Positions 51,001-59,988 of a DNA stretch of 64,000 nt are shown here, piece by piece (position 1 is the first letter of the stretch; each line of letters opens with the position of its first letter). The notes beneath the pieces are model-generated. The model searched no databases, was not told the DNA's origin, and saw nothing but the letters and a program-made list of their open reading frames with translations. This DNA is from Xiphophorus maculatus (taxonomy: Eukaryota > Chordata > Actinopteri > Cyprinodontiformes > Poeciliidae), in the NCBI RefSeq assembly GCF_002775205.1, contig NC_036461.1, positions 10,887,015 through 10,951,014 on the forward strand, given 5' to 3'. Position numbers and translations under genes: made by a program.

Positions 51001-54000
51001 TCCATGGTGTGGTATGTACCAGGTGTTCCCATCCTTTGATGTTGCGTGGACTTCCTCTGCATCACCATCTTTGAAAATATTGACCATGAACTGACCATAG
51101 TCCTTCTTGTATTTGGGATTTTTTTCCATTTTTCTTTTCAGATGTTCCAGCCGAACTGTGGCTAAATGCTTGTTGTTAGGAAGCTGGGGACGCTCTCTGA
51201 AAGGCAGAGGCATCTCCAGATGACCATTGTCATTATGATGGATTCCCTCTTTCATAATTTGTAGGAACTGAATATCTTCTTGAGAAACCGTTCCATCTGT
51301 AGGATTTGTATCCTGAAAATCTCTCTCAAGAGCCTTAATCGCACATGCAGGTGTAATAGGTGGAATTTCCTTTACAGAGATGCGATAGCAGAATCCTGCA
51401 TTTGTTCCTCCACCAGTATTAGGCACTTTGGCACCAACCACGCTCCACCCGAGGTCTGTTTTCACTGCATATGGCTCATGCTCCGCTCCGGATACGACTT
51501 CTTTCGGTTTTAGAGCTCTGAAGCAATCGTAGCCTATTAGCAGTCCAGCAGGACAGTCTAGCAAGTCTGGCAACTCTTCAGCTATACTAAGCAAGTGTGT
51601 CCATCCTTTAGCTGTTTTCCGAGTTGGAATGCTGGTCTTCTCCAACGGAATATCGTCTCGAGTGTAAGTTGGTGGTAGTTCAATGCATTCTTCGGAACTG
51701 TATCCTCTGACCTTTAACCCACAGGCTCTGTGACAATTCACTATTGACCTGCCAGTCATTGTTGACAACTTGAGCTTAACTGGCTCAGTGTGTGCTTCTA
51801 GTTTTTCACACACGTCTTCAGTAACAAACGTATTGCTACTTTGTGTATCTAACAGAGCATACACTAAGATCTCTGGGCTACTCTTGACAGTACTAGACAG
51901 CCACACTGGGACTATCATTGAAGTGCGGTCAGCATTCACCATGTTCATACTACACGAAGCAGCGGCGGTACTGTCTCTCTGTTGGTTAACTTCAGACTTC
52001 TCCTCTTGAACCGGTTCGTCATGAAGCGGAGTTGGATGGCCTTTTCTACAAACATTGCATGTAGCCCTTTTCCGACAATCCTTTGCAACATGGCCAACTC
52101 TCAAGCAGGCGAAGCACATTTTATTGGTTCTCACAAACGCTTTCTTTTCTTCAAAAGTCAGAGCAGCAAACCTCTCACATTTGTAAATGAAATGGTTCTC
52201 TTGACAACATATGCATTTTATTTGCTTCTTTGTTTGAGCAGCAGATGAATTATCTGTCGAGCCTGCTGATTCACCTGAATCCTTAGCTGGAGGATCTTTC
52301 CTTTGAGCAACCTTTGTTGTTGTCACTAGGGTTCTAGCTTTGATGCGCGTTACTTCTGTGCCTGATTTCTCGTCTGTCTTCTTCAAAGCATGAAGCGAGG
52401 AAACCGGGTTGCAGGCAATGCGTGCCTCCTCGGCTAAGAAGTTTGAGAATGCTTCAAAACTTGGGTATGGCTTGCAGTCATCCAATTCCTTGGTGACAAT
52501 TCGATTCCATCGAGTTGTTGCCCAGTCAGGAAGTTTCTGGAGTAACTTTTGATTCTCCTCACAATCGTCTAGAACTTTAAGACCTGATATATGAGGCATT
52601 GCATTTTTGCATGACACAAGAAAATCACTGAACTCTCTTAGTTTTAGTGGCTCTTTTGGTCCTATCTTGGGCCAGCTACTAAGTTTACCCCTAAAGGCTC
52701 TTTGCACTATGAATGGGTGTCCGTAGCGCTTGTTCAGTGCATCCCAGGCTTGCGTATATGCTTCATCATCACTTCGGTAAAATGTTCCTTCCAGCACAGA
52801 CAGCGCATCTCCGCTTATGTATTTTCTGAGATAAAACAGTCTATGAGCTGGGTTTGTACAGCTAGTCTCTATCAAGGCTTTAAAGCTGGTACGCCATTCA
52901 GTGAATTTCAGAGGATCACCAGTAAAAACGGATGGCTCTGGTACCGGAAGTCTTGTCATCATCAGAGATTCTTTGAAGGCTTGCACTAGTGTCGCATCAT
53001 TCAACTTTTGCTCTGACTGTTTTTCAGAACGAGGAGGGACTGGTGTTTCATGGACAATCTGAGCACATGGCACTGAGTTATACTGAGTTTGGAACTGACT
53101 TGGAGGCAGAGTTATTTCTTGCCTTTCTCCAGCTTCAACATCCATTTTCATTTCCTCTTCCTCATACACATCATATTCAGCTTGCATAGCTTCCAGATCC
53201 CTTTGGTTTTCCAGCATTTTCAACCTCTCTTGTTGAGCAAACACTTCCTTTCTTTGTGCAGCTATTTCTCTCTCTCTGTTTATTTCAGCACGTTTAGATG
53301 CTAAGCGTGCAGCTACTTCTGTTCTTTTTATTGATAGTTGACTTCCTGCTACGCTACTTGCGCCAGCTCTCGATACAGTAGACCCATATATTGATTTCGC
53401 ATTGTCTATCTGAAGTAATTTAACGAGTGATTCCTTCACTGCGGCAGCATCGAACTCTTTGCCTATTTCTGAGCAACGCATTTTCAACAGAGCAACTACT
53501 TCATTAGTTACTAAGGTGCAGCTATCCATTCGCCGTCTTATGTCGTGGCTTGGTGTGGTCAATGCACGTAAGCTTTCGTACTCCTGCTTTAGGTGTGACT
53601 CATATCCTTCTAAAGTAGCTGTCATACTTTCAAGACTCTCTTTGTCACATTCTTTTTTGAGTTGGCTCCTAATGTACTGCACCTCACCTTTGAAACTTAC
53701 ATAAGTTAACATAAACTTTCTTTCCTTTTTTGCACTCTCTTCTTTTGCATAGTTAAGCCACTTTTCCGTTGGTCTACGCTCTCTTTCTGATCGCCTAGGT
53801 TGTTCAGATTCAGAAATTGGTTTCTGACTCTCTACGCTATGTGCTTGCAAAGTGTAATCAATTTCAACAATGCGTTCTGTCATTTGGTCTCTTAATGTTG
53901 CATCTGTTTCATTTCCTAACTTGGTTTGTAAGTTTATTTTTTCTTCTTCAAGGGCCTGCATTACTCCCTCAAATACAAGAGCACTCTCTTCACTTTGATC

Positions 54001-54003
54001 CAT
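48022..54003 (-). CDS. BEL/Pao gag-pol polyprotein (1993 aa, intact frame)
   Basis: A single frame encodes the retrotransposon polyprotein. The N-terminal part is charged and coiled-coil-like (to about residue 300), followed by a DUF1759-type gag region (FTGDPLKFTEWRTSFKALIE). Next come CCHC-type knuckles from about 597 to 660 (CICCQENHFIYKC, CFACLRVGHVAKDC, CNVCRKGH) and an aspartic protease with active D719 (LLDTQS). The reverse transcriptase has FYVDD at 1134-1138, and RNase H has its first acidic residue at D1317 (HFSDAC). An H2C2 zinc-binding region lies at about 1610-1651 (HCHKRTQHQG ... CVTC). The integrase core has D1684 (GIDCFGPF), D1746 (RSDQGTNF) and E1796 (IWERQI), a D-D-49-E arrangement. 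A DUF5641-like tail with VGDVVIV closes the protein. All catalytic residues I checked are present, and no stop or frameshift occurs. Gag and pol are in one frame, so no frameshifting is required. Confidence 0.96.
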   Translation of the reverse strand: MDQSEESALVFEGVMQALEEEKINLQTKLGNETDATLRDQMTERIVEIDYTLQAHSVESQKPISESEQPRRSERERRPTEKWLNYAKEESAKKERKFMLTYVSFKGEVQYIRSQLKKECDKESLESMTATLEGYESHLKQEYESLRALTTPSHDIRRRMDSCTLVTNEVVALLKMRCSEIGKEFDAAAVKESLVKLLQIDNAKSIYGSTVSRAGASSVAGSQLSIKRTEVAARLASKRAEINREREIAAQRKEVFAQQERLKMLENQRDLEAMQAEYDVYEEEEMKMDVEAGERQEITLPPSQFQTQYNSVPCAQIVHETPVPPRSEKQSEQKLNDATLVQAFKESLMMTRLPVPEPSVFTGDPLKFTEWRTSFKALIETSCTNPAHRLFYLRKYISGDALSVLEGTFYRSDDEAYTQAWDALNKRYGHPFIVQRAFRGKLSSWPKIGPKEPLKLREFSDFLVSCKNAMPHISGLKVLDDCEENQKLLQKLPDWATTRWNRIVTKELDDCKPYPSFEAFSNFLAEEARIACNPVSSLHALKKTDEKSGTEVTRIKARTLVTTTKVAQRKDPPAKDSGESAGSTDNSSAAQTKKQIKCICCQENHFIYKCERFAALTFEEKKAFVRTNKMCFACLRVGHVAKDCRKRATCNVCRKGHPTPLHDEPVQEEKSEVNQQRDSTAAASCSMNMVNADRTSMIVPVWLSSTVKSSPEILVYALLDTQSSNTFVTEDVCEKLEAHTEPVKLKLSTMTGRSIVNCHRACGLKVRGYSSEECIELPPTYTRDDIPLEKTSIPTRKTAKGWTHLLSIAEELPDLLDCPAGLLIGYDCFRALKPKEVVSGAEHEPYAVKTDLGWSVVGAKVPNTGGGTNAGFCYRISVKEIPPITPACAIKALERDFQDTNPTDGTVSQEDIQFLQIMKEGIHHNDNGHLEMPLPFRERPQLPNNKHLATVRLEHLKRKMEKNPKYKKDYGQFMVNIFKDGDAEEVHATSKDGNTWYIPHHGVYHPRKPDKIRIVFDCSAKYEGTSLNDHLLTGPDLTNALTGVLCRFRQYPVAINCDVEKMFHRFHVTPEDRDFMRFLWWENGNTASEAKEYRMKVHIFGAASSPGCANYGMKYLATKYEHEYPMAASFIRRNFYVDDGLVSLDTVEKAKQLVHEAREVCQKGQLRLHKFICNNEVVLESIPESERTPQVKDVDLNYAELPAQRVLGVKWNIEKDVFSFNVVEQERTATRRGILSTVASIYDPLGFLAPYILTGKRILQEMCKRGVGWDEPVPPELNTKWETWLNDLNNLQTIQIARCFVPNNLGTIQKIELHHFSDACNDGYGQCSYIRIVAEEQVHCTLVMAKARVAPMKIVSIPRLELTAATISAAVSKVLRGELDLKIDAEYFWTDSQVVLGYIKNEARRFHVFVANRIQKIIDSTDPNRWFYVETSQNPADYASRGLKVADLMTSDWLKGPKFLWEQEIVTNPTISELLIGDPEVKVLKTDVVQKDDLLIRLARFSDWVTCLNVIARIRRLAHGDISGPVTVEERKKAALVLIKAAQKEAFGEELKLLSQSQKLRRTHKMYELDPFLEYGVLRVGGRLRRSSASLEFKHPIILPKEGIVTHLILDHCHKRTQHQGRGQTLNDLRANGYWIMGASKVVAKHIRSCVTCRRVRGRPEGQRMADLPVDRIEPSPPFSYTGIDCFGPFYTKQGRKEYKRYGLLLTCLGSRAIHIEMLEDMTTDAFLNALRCFIAIRGTVRQIRSDQGTNFVGAKSELGKCLMELDKERIATYLARKECDFLMNVPEASHMGGIWERQIRTTRSVLSSVLAQAAGRLDDSSLRTFFYEAMAIVNSRPLTTDTLTDPKGAEPLTPNHLLTMKSTIPLPPPGKFVQEDLYARKRWRKVQYLSEQFWNRWRREYLTSISLRQQWHTTRRNVQVGDVVIVNDENTPRNEWPLARVVEAQEDDDGLVRKVKIQVGQNKLGPKGERLTQPSFLERPVQKLVVLVEYYSK

Positions 54004-54591
54004 TTTCTGAATTATTAATAATCAAAATCTTAAGCAAAACCTTAACCTCAACTTGTGCTATAAGTAATCCTCAGTATTAATTTCAAATACCAAGCACACA
54101 CATATAAAACCAAACAAGAAATCCAAAGTAGGAATATCAAGTTCCTTAATAACACAGGCCAGAAATATTCACACAAAATATACACACGATGGCCTTCACG
54201 CTTAAAATTCAAATATTTACAAGTGATAATGTTTCTTATCAACTGAAAACCTGAAAGCCAAGGGCTTGGTAATATCACTCACAACCACGCGCGCTGTTGC
54301 TCTCTTGTGATGACTTGTGGAAACGGCGCAGTCTCAATCCTTGTCCTCATTGCACGCCGACACCATATTTTGCAAGTCACTGCAATCGCAACGGTCCGAG
54401 CAGATTGCAAGGTTGAAAGACGAGCGGTAGTTTTCTTTAAGCTGCAGGCGAGTTGTAGTCTTCAAGCTGCAACGGTCCTTTTCCATCCATCTCAACATGG
54501 CTGGCGAGAAGTTTACAGCTTGTTTTCACCTCGCGGCCTCCCTCGTTGTTCTCTGTCGTCGAGCTGAGCTGCACACGGTGCACGTGTTCAC
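54004..54591 (-). other. BEL/Pao 5' leader
   Basis: 588 bp between the 5' LTR and the polyprotein start. It should hold the primer-binding and packaging signals. The first bases after the LTR (GTGAACACGTGCACCGTG on the minus strand) do not start with TGG, so the priming tRNA is not assigned. Confidence 0.6.
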
Positions 54592-55083
54592 TGTAGCTGC
54601 TCCCAACTTTTTCTCGCTGGTTGATGAAGGTGCAACACTTCGACTGATGGTTTCAAACGTTTTATTAAATGAATTTTTGCCGCATAAACGTCCAAGACCA
54701 CCGTGAACACTGCAATAAAATACACGGTGACAAATATACATCAATAAAACCGTCATGTTCCCTTATAGGAATTATTCAAATGAAACTTATTACACATGTA
54801 CAAACACAAGAACATTCCACTCAATTGTCCATACCGTATGCCCCTCCAACCAGAAGGTTAGGAGCCGCTAGAAGTCCACCTCTTCCTTATTTCAGTTCTT
54901 TGTCTTTCTCGTTGCCGCCCGCGCACACCAACTGAGCATAAAACGAAACTTAAAGTTCTCTACCAAAAGCATCACGTGACCAAGTGACGACCCAATTACC
55001 GAGGTGGTCAGATGACGCCACCAATCAAACGGTACCCCCAAAATATGTACAAAAAAACCCCCCATATGACTACGTTCGTTACA
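54592..55083 (-). repeat. BEL/Pao 5' LTR (element promoter)
   Basis: Same 492 bp as the 3' LTR. On the minus strand it shows an inverted CCAAT (GATTGG), a CACGTG E-box (GGTCACGTGATGC) and a TTTTATGC TATA-like stretch, in that order, which would suit a pol II promoter. Confidence 0.95.
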
Positions 55084-55088
55084 GTCTC

Positions 55089-57035
55089 TGAGAACAGTTC
55101 TTAAAGAGATAGCCAGTGTTTTCAGCAAAGTTGAGCTGACTGTCCAGGAATGACACAAGGAATTTGAAATTTGCCACAGTTTCAACAGGTTGGCTATCAA
55201 GTGAATCTGGAATCACTTTCAGTCAATCATTAATTGTGTGTGGGTGTGTGTGTGTGTGTGAGGCAGTGATTAAGTCTTTATGACTGATTATGTTTTGTAA
55301 CTAGAAAGTCAAATCATGACATTTATGTGTGAGCTGCACCTTATCCAGTCTATATTTAAAGACGGTTTTAAAATTAAATACTAAAAACATATTTTAATAA
55401 TGGGCTCATTTTAAGCTGCTTGTTTTTTATTGACCTCAGAGCTGTGAATCGCTTTAGGGTTCTTGGAAGAAACTACTTGTACTGATGCACAAACATTGGA
55501 ACGAACATTGTGATGAAGAAAAACCTGAAATATGGTATGTACTGCATTGTTCTCACTTTATTGGTCACAAAGACATCATGAATGCATGTCTTGTTTCTGA
55601 TGTCATGACTTCCTATCTACTTGACTGACATTTTTTTTTACATTCTTTGGGTTTTCTTGATAATCGAAACATAAGCACAATATTTTACAGGTTGGTGACT
55701 CTACGCATCTCACAACACAGCAGAATCCTGCAGAGCCACAATAATGACACATGCACAATATAGCTACATTTTAAATTCACTTGAAATATAAAATTAAAAA
55801 AGCGAATAAATCTTTACATGAGAGCATAAGTACAAATATTTTTTCTGTATAAATCTAAAAGCTAAATATACCCTACAGTCAAGATCTCTGTTCCAGTTTG
55901 GTTCTGAAAATGTTCAAGAAGAACACAAATATGTAAAGTTATTACTGGAATTTTCTCCTTTACTAAAGCAACATGATTTGTCACGCTACTTTTGAAGTTT
56001 TTGGTCTGTTTCTGACCAAAGCAGAAAACAGTTTGTGCACATTTTATTTTTAAAATCAGATTGTGGCAGGCAGCATCCATCATCATAGCTATCAGATCAA
56101 ATATCACAAGTTTACTTAATATCCTGCAGCCTAACATGTAAGCATTATAAAACTACCACTGACAATAAACATGTCCCTCACTGTAAGACATATCTAACAA
56201 TTTGAATGCAACGACTCAACCCACAGAAGATTGACAGCCATTCTTCACTCTAAGAAAGCAGGTTTTAAAATTGTCTCTGTAATTTGTACCTCAGTTCTTT
56301 TTATTACATGGTATCTTGTTGCACTTTTTGTTTTATTTTCCCTATGTGGGCACCAATGGTAGGTGCTTTTTGTTGAGTCATGAGGAGATCAAATTTAAGT
56401 TAAGACACCCTTTAAAATATATTTGCTCAATTCACTCTACTGCCAAAAGATTCAAGCAGTTTGGGGCCACAAGCGGTAGAAAACGGGTGCAATTTACTTA
56501 ACTTTAAATCTGTAAGTAAATGTACTGAATTTTACTCTTTACTAGATGTTCCTCTCAACTCAGATTGAAACACTTTAACATAAAGTTTTCCAGAATGGAT
56601 CCATCGATAATATGTGGGCATTCATAACGACATTGGATCAATGTCCATAAAAACTACAAAATTAGTGAAAAATGTCTCTAAATAGAAAAACTTTTCTTCA
56701 ATCAGCACCTTATGTATCTGGTGCTAGTATCACCCTTTGTATGATCACATTTACTCACCATGACCTGCTCTGCTTTCAGACCAAAATGGGATGACAGAGA
56801 CTTGGATAGAAACATAATTGGTATCTTCAGAAATCTGGTTAAATGTTTTGATGTTTACTTTTAGTCTATTATTTTTGTACAAGAAAGAAAGAGGCAAAAA
56901 AAATGACAAAAACCCTCAGTAAATACTTCTCAAATGCTTTTATTTAGAATCCTTCATTTGACAACATTGTTTGCCTTGAGTTCAATTTGATTTTCATTTG
57001 GAAAGGTTTTTATTTTCATCTGAATGATGTGCATC
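55089..57035. other. Spacer downstream of copy B, part of a segmental duplication
   Basis: No gene is seen. Several stretches match 58390-58800 in the same order (see findings), so this is the flank of an old duplicated unit. A TG repeat lies at 55239-55260. On the minus strand AATAAA at 56944-56939 is the probable poly(A) signal of copy B. Confidence 0.55.
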
Positions 57036-57957
57036 TTAAAAAATGAGGGCCACAAGTCCTGTAAGCACCCCTCCAGCACCGGCCACAGCAGATGTGGCAG
57101 CTGTACCCAGACCAGCCATCCCTGCAGGGAAACACCACATAAGGATTAACAAACACACCTAAAACATGTGACTTTGTGTGTGTGTGTGTGTGGGGGGGGG
57201 GTTCTAATAATTTGTGGGGACCATTTTCCTGACATATTCTACTTTGTGGGGACACACTGCTCCTTGTGGGGACGCTGTTTTGGGGTCAGGGGTCAGATTT
57301 AGGACTAAGGTGTGAATTGAGTTTTCGTTAGGGTTAGGTATGTAATGGTTAGGGTTAGGATAAGGGTTAGGATAAGGGTAAAGGTAAGGTTTAGGCTGTA
57401 GAAATGAATAGAAGTCAATGGAAAGTCCCCGCAAAGATAGCTGCGCAAACATGCGTGTGTGTGTGATAAATTGCACGGGATAACCTAATTTTAGGCTTTT
57501 ACCGGCTGACTGTAAAACAGCCACAGCACTCCCTGCTGCCACGCCGCCGCCATTAGCGATGGCTGCTCCAGACATCATCGATGCGGCAAGGGAGCCCGCC
57601 GCTATTCCTGCGCTGGTGAACCCGATGGCTCCCAGAACAAAAGGTGCTGCTACGGCCGCCCCGCCTTATGAGGGCAAGAGAAAGATGCTTTCATCACTTT
57701 CTTGAGTTATAGCTTTAAAGTACACCATAAAAACATTATTATAGCGACGAACTGAACACAAGATTTTCTGTAGACTCACCAGCACCGAGAGCTGACGCTG
57801 CTGCAATCGTTACTAAAAAATAAGGAAAGGCAGAAAACATTTTCATCAATCCAAAGCAAAGCAAGTGTTTAAAAAAAAAAAAAAAAAAAAAGCCATAACA
57901 AGCAGGGGAAAAAAGAGATATTGAATTATTAAGAAAGCTTTACTCACAGAGACCCAT
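57036..57957 (-). CDS. IFI27/ISG12-like protein, array copy B (96 aa)
   Basis: Same family and exon plan as copy A. Exons are 57957-57948 (10 nt, ATGGGTCTC T), 57812-57780 (33 nt), 57664-57503 (162 nt) and 57121-57036 (86 nt), all in split phase 1. The core is [20 protein letters not shown], then [25 protein letters not shown], and the tail ends GLVALIF. Exon 3 and exon 4 lengths equal those of copy A exactly. Intron 3 holds a TTAGGG-rich repeat. A TATA-like CTATTTAAAG lies about 45 bp upstream of the ATG, and an ISRE-like element about 160 bp upstream. The copy looks intact. Likely a membrane-inserted, interferon-induced effector; the function in fish is inferred from the family. Confidence 0.88.
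57211..57470. repeat. Fish repeat with internal TTAGGG units in copy B intron 3
   Basis: It begins TTTGTGGGGACCATTTTCCT, continues through GTTAGGGTTAGG and repeated GGATAAGGG units (57328-57395), and ends AGTCAATGGAAAGTCCCCGC before a GTGTGTG run. I recognise the arrangement from other teleost introns. The GTGGGGAC/GTCCCC ends are partly inverted. Confidence 0.6.
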
Positions 57958-58114
57958 GGTGTGCGATTTCTCAACTGAACGTCCAGAGTTAAGTCTGGGC
58001 TTTAAATAGGGCGTCTACAAAAAAACAAAAAAAAAATCCTGGAAAAAAACAAAACTGCTTCAAGACTTCAGAGCCTTCTGCTCCCCCTGCTGTTTAGATG
58101 ACGGTAATTGCTTT

Positions 58115-58135
58115 AGTTTCCTGAGAAACGAAACC
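58115..58135 (+). promoter_or_regulatory. ISRE/IRF-like element upstream of copy B
   Basis: AGTTTCCTGAGAAACGAAAC contains an AANNGAAA IRF half-site pair and an opposing AGTTTC. The same TTTCCTGAGAAAYGAAACCT block stands before copy D. Confidence 0.5.
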
Positions 58136-58347
58136 TTATCTATAGAGCCCAGCCCCTTTCCCTTACGTCATCGAAAGTAGCATTAAAAAAAACTGTTTAT
58201 GTTTATTTAACAGGTAAATATCCCACTATGGATGCACCTAAGTCATCACCTGACTTTATGTTTTTCTTAAATGACACATTTTTATTTTTTTTTATCAATG
58301 CGGAACTCTAAGAACGGAAAAGATTTAATTAGTCATGTTTTCTGGGC

Positions 58348-58402
58348 AGGACTCTTGCTCTTCTGGCTGAACTCCAGCTGGAATAGCAGCAGGTTCTACT
58401 GG
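58348..58402 (+). pseudogene. Exon 3 relic of an IFI27-like gene on the plus strand
   Basis: After a GGGCAG remnant the bases ACTCTTGCTCTTCTGGCTG, then CTCCAGCTGGAATAGCAGCA and GGTTCTACTGG, align with the copy D exon 3 start (CTCCTGCTCTTCTGGCTG, then ACTGGAATTGCGTCAGGCTC). One frame reads TPAGIAAGST. A frameshift and a deletion relative to copy D leave it non-coding. Other exons were not found. Confidence 0.6.
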
Positions 58403-58973
58403 TTATGTGGTTGTTTTTTTATTGACTTCACAGCTGTACAGTGCTTCAGGATTGTTGGGAGCAAAACTTATAGCACAAAACATGTTTTGTTTTTGATGCC
58501 ATTTAATTTCTTATCTACTTTGACTGAAGGGAAGCAAAAACAAATCAGATTTAAATTAAAATGTAATATAAAATAAGAGCGTTGAATACACTCCACTGCC
58601 AAAAACCAGAGCAGTTTAAGGTCACAGTCAGCGCCATTTATTTTACTTGTAAACAAATTTTATAAACAGCTATGCTCATCACTCTTTGTTCTTATTTACT
58701 CAGATTCAAACCTTTTAACATGAACGCTAAGAACCCTGGCCCTGAATGGACCTATTGATAGTGTGTGCTTCCCTGATGACATTGGATTAATGTTCAAAAA
58801 GTCAGATGTTCTCTTACTGATACATGTTTAATTTCTACATTTTGTTTATGGCACAAATTCAACACAGCAGTCAACCACTAGCAAAAAAAGATAAAAAGTA
58901 ACAAAATTAAAAATCAAGAAAAATAGAAACATTTTCTTAAAAGAGCTATTCGGATATTTGTCCCTCTAGCACA

Positions 58974-59197
58974 CAGGTGTCAAACTCCAGTCCTCAAGGG
59001 CCACTGTCCTGCAGTTTTTAGATGTGCCACAGGTACAAAACGCTGGAATGAAATGGCTTAATTACCTCCTTCTTGTGTAGATAAGTTCTCCAGAGCCTTG
59101 CCAATGATAATGGTATTTTATTCAGGTGAGGTGCAGCAAAGCCACATCTAAACGTTGCAGGACACCGGCCCTTGAGGACTGGAATTTGACACCCCTG
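58974..59197. mobile_element. hAT-type MITE, 224 bp, with 8-bp target duplication
   Basis: The left end CAGGTGTCAAACTCCAGTCC pairs with the right end GGACTGGAATTTGACACCCCTG, with continued palindromy inward (CAAGGGCC/GGCCCTTG). Flanks CTAGCACA (58966-58973) and CTAGCACC (59198-59205) match in 7 of 8 bases, the size typical of hAT insertions. No coding content. This end sequence is very common in fish. Confidence 0.88.
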
Positions 59198-59518
59198 CTA
59201 GCACCACCCATTGCTATCTACTATCACACTGCTCATCGAGGAGAGAAAAGCTAATATACCACATTCATGCAACAGAAAGTTGAATGAAACCTTTGAACAC
59301 AGATCTAATATTCATCTTCAGAAATATCTTTTAAAAGAAAGAGGAAAAAAAAACCCTGACACAATATCACCAGTCAAAACTTGTTAAATAATTTTATTGG
59401 CTCATTTGATAGGATTGTTTGCAATAAAACCCGAACTCAATAGAATATTTGTAGATTTTTTTCTCTCCATTGGACAGCTTCTTTGTCCTCTCTGTAAAAT
59501 GGCAGAATGGTGTCTGTC

Positions 59519-59699
59519 TTAAATAATAAGGCCCAGAAGTCCTCCAACAGAACAGCCACCAGGCTTCCAGCTGCTACCCCTCCTCCGTTAGCGATGGCTG
59601 CTGCAGACATCATGCCCGCTGCATAGGAACCTGCAGCGATCCCGACAGACGTGAAGCCCACGGCTCCCAGAACCACGGGGGCGGCCAGCAACGCTCCGC
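59519..59699 (-). pseudogene. IFI27/ISG12-like pseudogene, array copy C, exons 3 and 4 fused
   Basis: The minus strand starts after a CATGAG acceptor relic (as CATAAG in copy B) and reads APVVLGAVGFTSVGIAAGSY and [20 protein letters not shown]. It then jumps near 59545 directly into the end of exon 4. In the alternative frame the jump gives GGLLGLII and a stop at 59519, matching the hydrophobic end of copy B. The fusion deletes the end of exon 3, intron 3 and most of exon 4, and shifts the frame, so the open frame runs on with an unrelated tail to 59437. Exons 1 and 2 are absent. On the minus strand AATAAA at 59398-59393 persists. A processed origin is unlikely because intronic acceptor sequence is retained. 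Confidence 0.8.
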
Positions 59700-59900
59700 C
59701 TCATGAGCACAAGAGGAACATTTATTTAACACCGTCTGAAGAGACAGTCTTGGAAAATTCCTTAAAATTTTTATTGCAGATGATTAAAAAGCTCCTGGAA
59801 ATAAATAAGAGTTTAAAGATTCTCGCCCTGCAATACTGCACTTTCAGTCCGTCTTCTGCTGCCTCCTGTTGTTCCATGTTGGTAACTGCTCCCTTTTCCT

Positions 59901-59920
59901 GAGAAATGAAACCTATAAAA
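59901..59920 (+). promoter_or_regulatory. ISRE-like element and TATA box of copy D
   Basis: GAGAAATGAAACC (59901-59913) directly abuts TATAAAA (59914-59920), about 70 bp upstream of the copy D ATG. The block TTTCCTGAGAAATGAAACCT repeats the element in front of copy B with one base changed. Confidence 0.6.
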
Positions 59921-59988
59921 TCAGCCCACAATTCCTCCTGAATCAGACAGAAGAACGGGCATAACAACTGTTCATCGAGCCTGGAAGA

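Larger units (their letters stand above)
47385..55083 (-). mobile_element. Full-length BEL/Pao LTR retrotransposon
   Basis: The 7.7-kb element has LTRs at 47385-47876 and 54592-55083 (492 bp each, TG...CA ends) and a 5-bp target duplication GTCTC at 47380-47384 and 55084-55088. Transcription runs on the minus strand. It contains one uninterrupted gag-pol frame (54003-48022). The 5' leader is 54591-54004. A short purine-rich stretch, TTTGGTGGCAG when read on the minus strand, abuts the 3' LTR as a candidate polypurine tract. I found no TGG-starting tRNA primer site next to the 5' LTR. There is no envelope gene. The protein order (protease, RT, RNase H, integrase) and the H2C2/DUF5641-type end mark BEL/Pao and not Gypsy or Copia. 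Confidence 0.97.

Noticed and set aside
48634-53704. Numerous plus-strand frames of 60-95 codons within the BEL element
   Set aside because: Antisense shadows of the gag-pol frame.
59437-59518. Tail of the copy C open frame (after the exon fusion)
   Set aside because: It is out-of-frame read-through of former 3' UTR, not a genuine protein end.
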